NCBI GenBank assembly: GCA_014843695.1
Contig: CM026386.1
Span: 86,171,111 to 86,235,110, forward strand
Direction of reading: 5' to 3'
Source: Archivesica marissinica
Lineage: Eukaryota > Mollusca > Bivalvia > Venerida > Vesicomyidae
DNA length: 64,000 bases
The stretch's first letter is position 1, and every line of letters starts with the position of its first letter. Positions 60,841 to 64,000 of the stretch are shown here, piece after piece. Under the pieces are notes generated by a model that was not told where the DNA came from, ran no database searches, and saw only the letters and a list, made by a program, of their open reading frames with translations. Position numbers and translations under genes: made by a program.

Positions 60841-62380
60841 TGCGAGTGCAGCTATTGATTGTTTACCTCAACTGAAACTACATCACAACATCTGCAGGAA
60901 TTATCCCTTGTTTGATTATCATATATTTAGTCGCCATGGCGATGGACACATCAAGTACTACCATACCGCCGTCATAACCGTTAGGTATTGCTACCTTGAA
61001 TGCTATCTTTCCCAAGCATGATAATCCCATCACTAGGTCAGATACTACACAGCTGAATGATATGGCGCAATGGCCAATATCTGTCCGTCGGTAGATATGT
61101 TCACTATTGCATGATGAACGGATCGTTTAAATGGACCGTATGTGATGGTGTCGGAACGGCGTGCCTATGCGACACTGGGTTAGGCTGTCGTTGTGATACA
61201 ATCCATATGGCGCAGGCAAGCCCAAGTCCACCAATGACACACGTGGTCCAATCGCCACCAACCGACTGGGCTGTAGTATCATCATTGTTGTTCCTTCGGA
61301 ACATTTGGGACTGTGGTTGTTCCTCCGTTAGTTCCAAAAGAATCAAAACTGTAGCTTCCGTAGCATTTCGGTTTTGTAATGCGGATTTTGCTGAATCGAG
61401 CTCGTCAGGCAATGCATGGTGTCTAGTTGTTCTAGCTTCAGCCCTTGCAATTCCTACTGCTTCTTGTTATTGCCCTTCAGTCGTTTCGATATAGGCCGTG
61501 TCATGTTGACAGTCACTCTCTCCGGAGTGGACATATTCTTGTTGTTTCATCAATTATTGTACTCGGAGATATATGTCCAAATTGACAATACTAAACTGTG
61601 GTTAACGTAGTAGTTACTTGTGCTAGATACATGCCATACGTGTGATGTAGTTTGCACGTACCAGAACGTGTGAAACAAACGGGGCAGTTGCGAGGTCGGC
61701 AACCAATTTCGGTTGGCTTTTAGGTTGTATTTGTAAATACATACGTGCAACGGCTGTGCAGAACTGAATGGCAACGTAAGGTTTTTTTCCATTGCTGCCC
61801 CGAGCCTCGCTTTATACCGGCTATATAGTTGTTCATGTCTGTCATATTATCAACCTGGTCAGCTGTGAAGTATCGCCCTAAATAGTGTGTCGTCTGTCCC
61901 CCTGCAGCTAGAGCTACACGCCGCTGACGTCGGTATGAGCCTGGTAGAGAGAGGAGACGACTACTGATGCAAACGGAGGTCTACCCCTATGAGTACATGG
62001 ACTCTCCAGATCATTTCGCCAAGCCCCAGCTCCCACAGAAGATGGCCTTCAAATTATGCACTATGATTGTTTACCTCGAATCAGGTTGTCGACGTTTTCC
62101 ATATCCGGATTTAATACATGTAGTTGCATCTTTAGAAACTGTTGTGTCAGGATCTTCCACAAACTGTTCAAGAAGTTCATCACAGTTCATGATAATAGTA
62201 TTAACTTTAAACATGACTATCCATACTTGTTAGTTTAATATTCTACCAGGCACATAACATACATATAATATAATTTGTGGTCTGACTGATCAGAAATAAT
62301 GCTTCCCATATTATCAACTGATAACTGTATATATGATAATATTTGCATAATAATTTGATAACTAGGTTAGTTCTTACGAA
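60841..62380. other. Mostly unrecognised sequence of the relic
   Basis: After the polymerase C-terminus I recognise no gene, apart from the 111-bp duplicate. Minus-strand open frames at 61,104-61,412 and 61,550-61,792 have no domain I can name; the first has a short hydrophobic stretch (GGLGLACAIWIV). They may be broken genes of the element. Confidence 0.4.
61933..62043 (+). repeat. 111-bp exact duplicate, copy 2
   Basis: Same 111 bases as 59,731-59,841, 2,202 bp downstream, in unrelated flanking sequence. It includes the YPYEYMDSPDHFAKPQLPQK codons. The flanks differ from the base before and from the base after. Confidence 0.95.
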
Positions 62381-62480
62381 AATAGTGGCCTTCTATCATA
62401 TCTCGGAAAAAGACTGTCTTGCCATACCCTGCTATGCTGCATATAAACGCTGAGAGTGGGTCTCGAGGGAGTAGCTTAAT
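62367..62480 (-). pseudogene. Walker-A-like motif, possible packaging ATPase fragment
   Basis: The minus-strand frame that carries the capsid-like end continues into DPLSAFICSIAGYGKTVFFR and DMIEG before a stop. GYGKT preceded by hydrophobic residues resembles a P-loop, as in the DNA-packaging ATPases of these elements, but the first Gly of the motif is missing. If correct, the capsid tail and an ATPase start are fused here, presumably by deletion. It is short, so chance remains possible. Confidence 0.35.
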
Positions 62481-63170
62481 AGAGCACACTGATGAATCTG
62501 CCTCTTTGGTGATATGGACTGCCACACACTCACTTGCGTTTTCCACCCTGCGACCGCTACCGTGATGCTGATCATCATCACCCGACCGCATATCTAACCA
62601 TAGTGCATAATTTGAAGTTAAATACCCTGTCAGAGAGACGTCTGCGAGCTCCCGGTATTTGGCACTTGCGGCAATATCGGCGGCTCACTTAGAGCCAGCA
62701 GCAAACGTTCGTTTTGATCTCATCCTATTGCTGGTGGACACGTATGCTCTGGCTGTAGAGCTGGTTGGAGATTTCCTCAATTGTCACCTCGACTTTGGTA
62801 ATATTTGGGTTCTAATATGTTTTGGAGTTCTGGGGCTCATCGAAAAAACATGTGTATGCCTTTCATGCTGCGGGCAGGAATGTTGATATTAAAGTTCCAC
62901 AGAGTGTCACTTTATCTTTCTCCATCTTGTCGTGGCGACGTGTCCGGTCATATTCGTTCGAGGTCTGGCCTAGTATTCTAGGCGATCCGCGAGTGCGCTC
63001 TGGTAGTATGGCATGTGACTTTCCAATAGCTCAATGTCGAGCAGATCATAGAAGTGAATACCATATGCTGTCGGCCTCAAAGGTATCTGTCTTGTTACCA
63101 GCATTGATTCGAAGTCAAGTTACGTTCCAGTTACGGATCGTGGCGAGATGTTGTTCGTAATAGTTACTCT
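62450..63170 (-). pseudogene. Capsid-like protein relic (double-jelly-roll type)
   Basis: On the minus strand, in several frames, short blocks occur in the order expected for the major capsid protein of Polinton/adintovirus-like elements: IPARSMKGIHMFF (about 62,840-62,900), NPNITKVEVTIE and NQLYSQSIRVHQQ (about 62,735-62,815), then LWLDMRSGDD and GSGRRVENAS near 62,540-62,600. At least three stops and several frame changes interrupt it. The family is inferred from memory of these blocks, without a search. Position, next to a family-B polymerase, supports it. No intact capsid can be made from this copy. Confidence 0.5.
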
Positions 63171-63258
63171 CTGTCTGATCCCTTTTACCACGAGTGGTTA
63201 ATGCAATCTGAGGTATTGGTTGAGTCTACGCTCGTACTGAGTTAAAGCCATTGGTATA
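62600..63258. other. Plus strand without supported gene
   Basis: On the plus strand, open frames here mirror the minus-strand capsid-like relic and show no motif. From about 63,171 to 63,258 nothing is recognised on either strand. Confidence 0.45.
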
Positions 63259-63935
63259 TTGAACCCAGCGGCGTTTATTCAATACACCGATTTTGACACA
63301 TTCGATATGGATGACATGGACCATTTCAAATCGGATGAAGTCGAACCGGATGATGATGATACTCCGCTGCTGGTTCAGTCGGATGCTTCTGGTTCGACTA
63401 CCGGTGTTCTTAGCCATGTACTCCTCGACTCAGCTGTAAATGACTACTATAACAAACTGGCAGAACATGGTATTGTCCCAACTGTCGGTTGCGACTACTC
63501 CAGGTTCGAATTGGATCGGTTCGGTTGGCTACGACTATTGGCCATGGATATAGAGATCATCGACGATGACACTAAATAACCCCTAGCATTGAGTACTGCT
63601 ACTGGAAAAGGGGTGGCAATCAAGTCATAACGGACGAACTCGGATTTGTGGATATGAAGCGGGGTAAAATTATAATACCCGCCCATGTGGTTGAAGTCCT
63701 CAATGCAGCCACCACTGAGCTAGACGGAGCGGCTGCCACTATAGAAACAGTTGAGCTCCGAAAGGGCCCGCACATATCCACAAATGCTATCAACACAGTG
63801 GGGACTTCGTTCACAGATAGTAAGATAGACGACATACTCAGCACATTGGATGATCCACCATTAAATCTTTGTGAATTAAGAGGAATTTACAAGACCAAAC
63901 AGACTCTCCCGGGTGAACTAATCGCACCAAATTAA
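63259..63935 (+). pseudogene. Unrecognised acidic ORF in two frames
   Basis: The first part (63,259-63,579) opens MNPAAFIQYTDFDTFDMDDM, is very acidic, and continues with TGVLSHVLLDSAVNDYYNKL to ELDRFGWLRLLAMDIEIIDD and a stop. After about 70 bases a second part in another frame (about 63,616-63,935) reads QVITDELGFVDMKRGKIIIP and ends LPGELIAPN. Codon use and lack of stops in each part suggest a former gene. It lies next to the minus-strand capsid relic and probably belongs to the same element. The last codons may continue past the edge in another form. I do not recognise the family. Confidence 0.45.
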
Positions 63936-64000
63936 CGGCGCTCAAAAACTAGAAGAGACGCCGATTTCCGACATCCTGGGTGGCAATGTGTTTATCCGGG

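Larger units (their letters stand above)
57584..64000 (+). mobile_element. Polinton-type relic, copy B (runs off right edge)
   Basis: A second, longer and better kept version of the relic at 9.1-11.5 kb. Plus-strand polymerase, then minus-strand capsid-like and Walker-A-like pieces, then plus-strand unrecognised ORFs. A family-B, protein-primed-type polymerase together with a double-jelly-roll-like capsid relic points to a Polinton/Maverick or adintovirus-like element. Integrase, protease and terminal inverted repeats were not found, and the element continues past the window or is broken. Every recognised gene is interrupted. Confidence 0.7.

Overview
This window looks like a eukaryotic, probably invertebrate, genome segment made almost entirely of decayed transposable elements and satellite DNA. 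There is no operon structure. Candidate exons carry GT/AG splice signals, and the element families present (DIRS, Gypsy, Tc1, several LINEs, Polinton-type polymerase relics) are typical of animal genomes. The mix suggests a marine lophotrochozoan, perhaps a bivalve mollusc, because from memory TatD-like genes with a short zinc-finger start are common in bivalves. That placement is inference. A 1000-base run of N shows the window comes from a gapped scaffold.

Layout. 1-2.6 kb: A/T-rich, no gene. 2.6-8.2 kb: a 29-bp minisatellite, the 3' end of a LINE, and a damaged DIRS-type retrotransposon (gag-like region, reverse transcriptase/RNase H, tyrosine recombinase, inverted repeats). 9.1-11.5 kb: decayed Polinton-type DNA polymerase, copy A. 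13.4-15.2 kb: 5'-truncated LINE, minus strand. 17.0-20.1 kb: 83-bp satellite. 20.2-20.9 kb: Tc1-like transposase relic. 21.2 kb: a possible exon. 21.7-22.6 kb: LINE RT fragment and a 72-bp repeat. 22.9-29.3 kb, minus strand: a Gypsy pol region whose integrase ends in a PHD finger, followed on the same strand by an unrecognised broken ORF, a zinc-finger-like ORF and a truncated TatD-like hydrolase. 29.7-31.3 kb: a LINE ORF1 with a 3' tail but no ORF2.

31.7-42.5 kb: 43-bp satellite with a dyad core, running into the gap (42,488-43,487). 43.7-44.0 kb: small unrecognised minus-strand ORF. 44.7-53.1 kb: 32-bp satellite with no stop codon in any forward frame in its consensus. 55.3 kb: one clear host exon coding for an immunoglobulin V-like domain (phase 1-1). 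57.6-64.0 kb: Polinton-type copy B, with a Cys-rich small ORF, a decayed family-B polymerase, a minus-strand capsid-like relic next to a Walker-A-like motif, and two unrecognised plus-strand ORFs at the right edge.

Nearly every element ORF is broken by stops, frameshifts or loss of catalytic residues, so most of this sequence is fossil. The only strong host coding sequence is the Ig exon. The most interesting items are the PHD-bearing Gypsy integrase with the collinear zinc-finger/TatD genes behind it, the ORF1-only LINE, the two related Polinton-type relics, and three unrelated satellites within 37 kb. All calls come from reading the sequence by eye; no database search was run.
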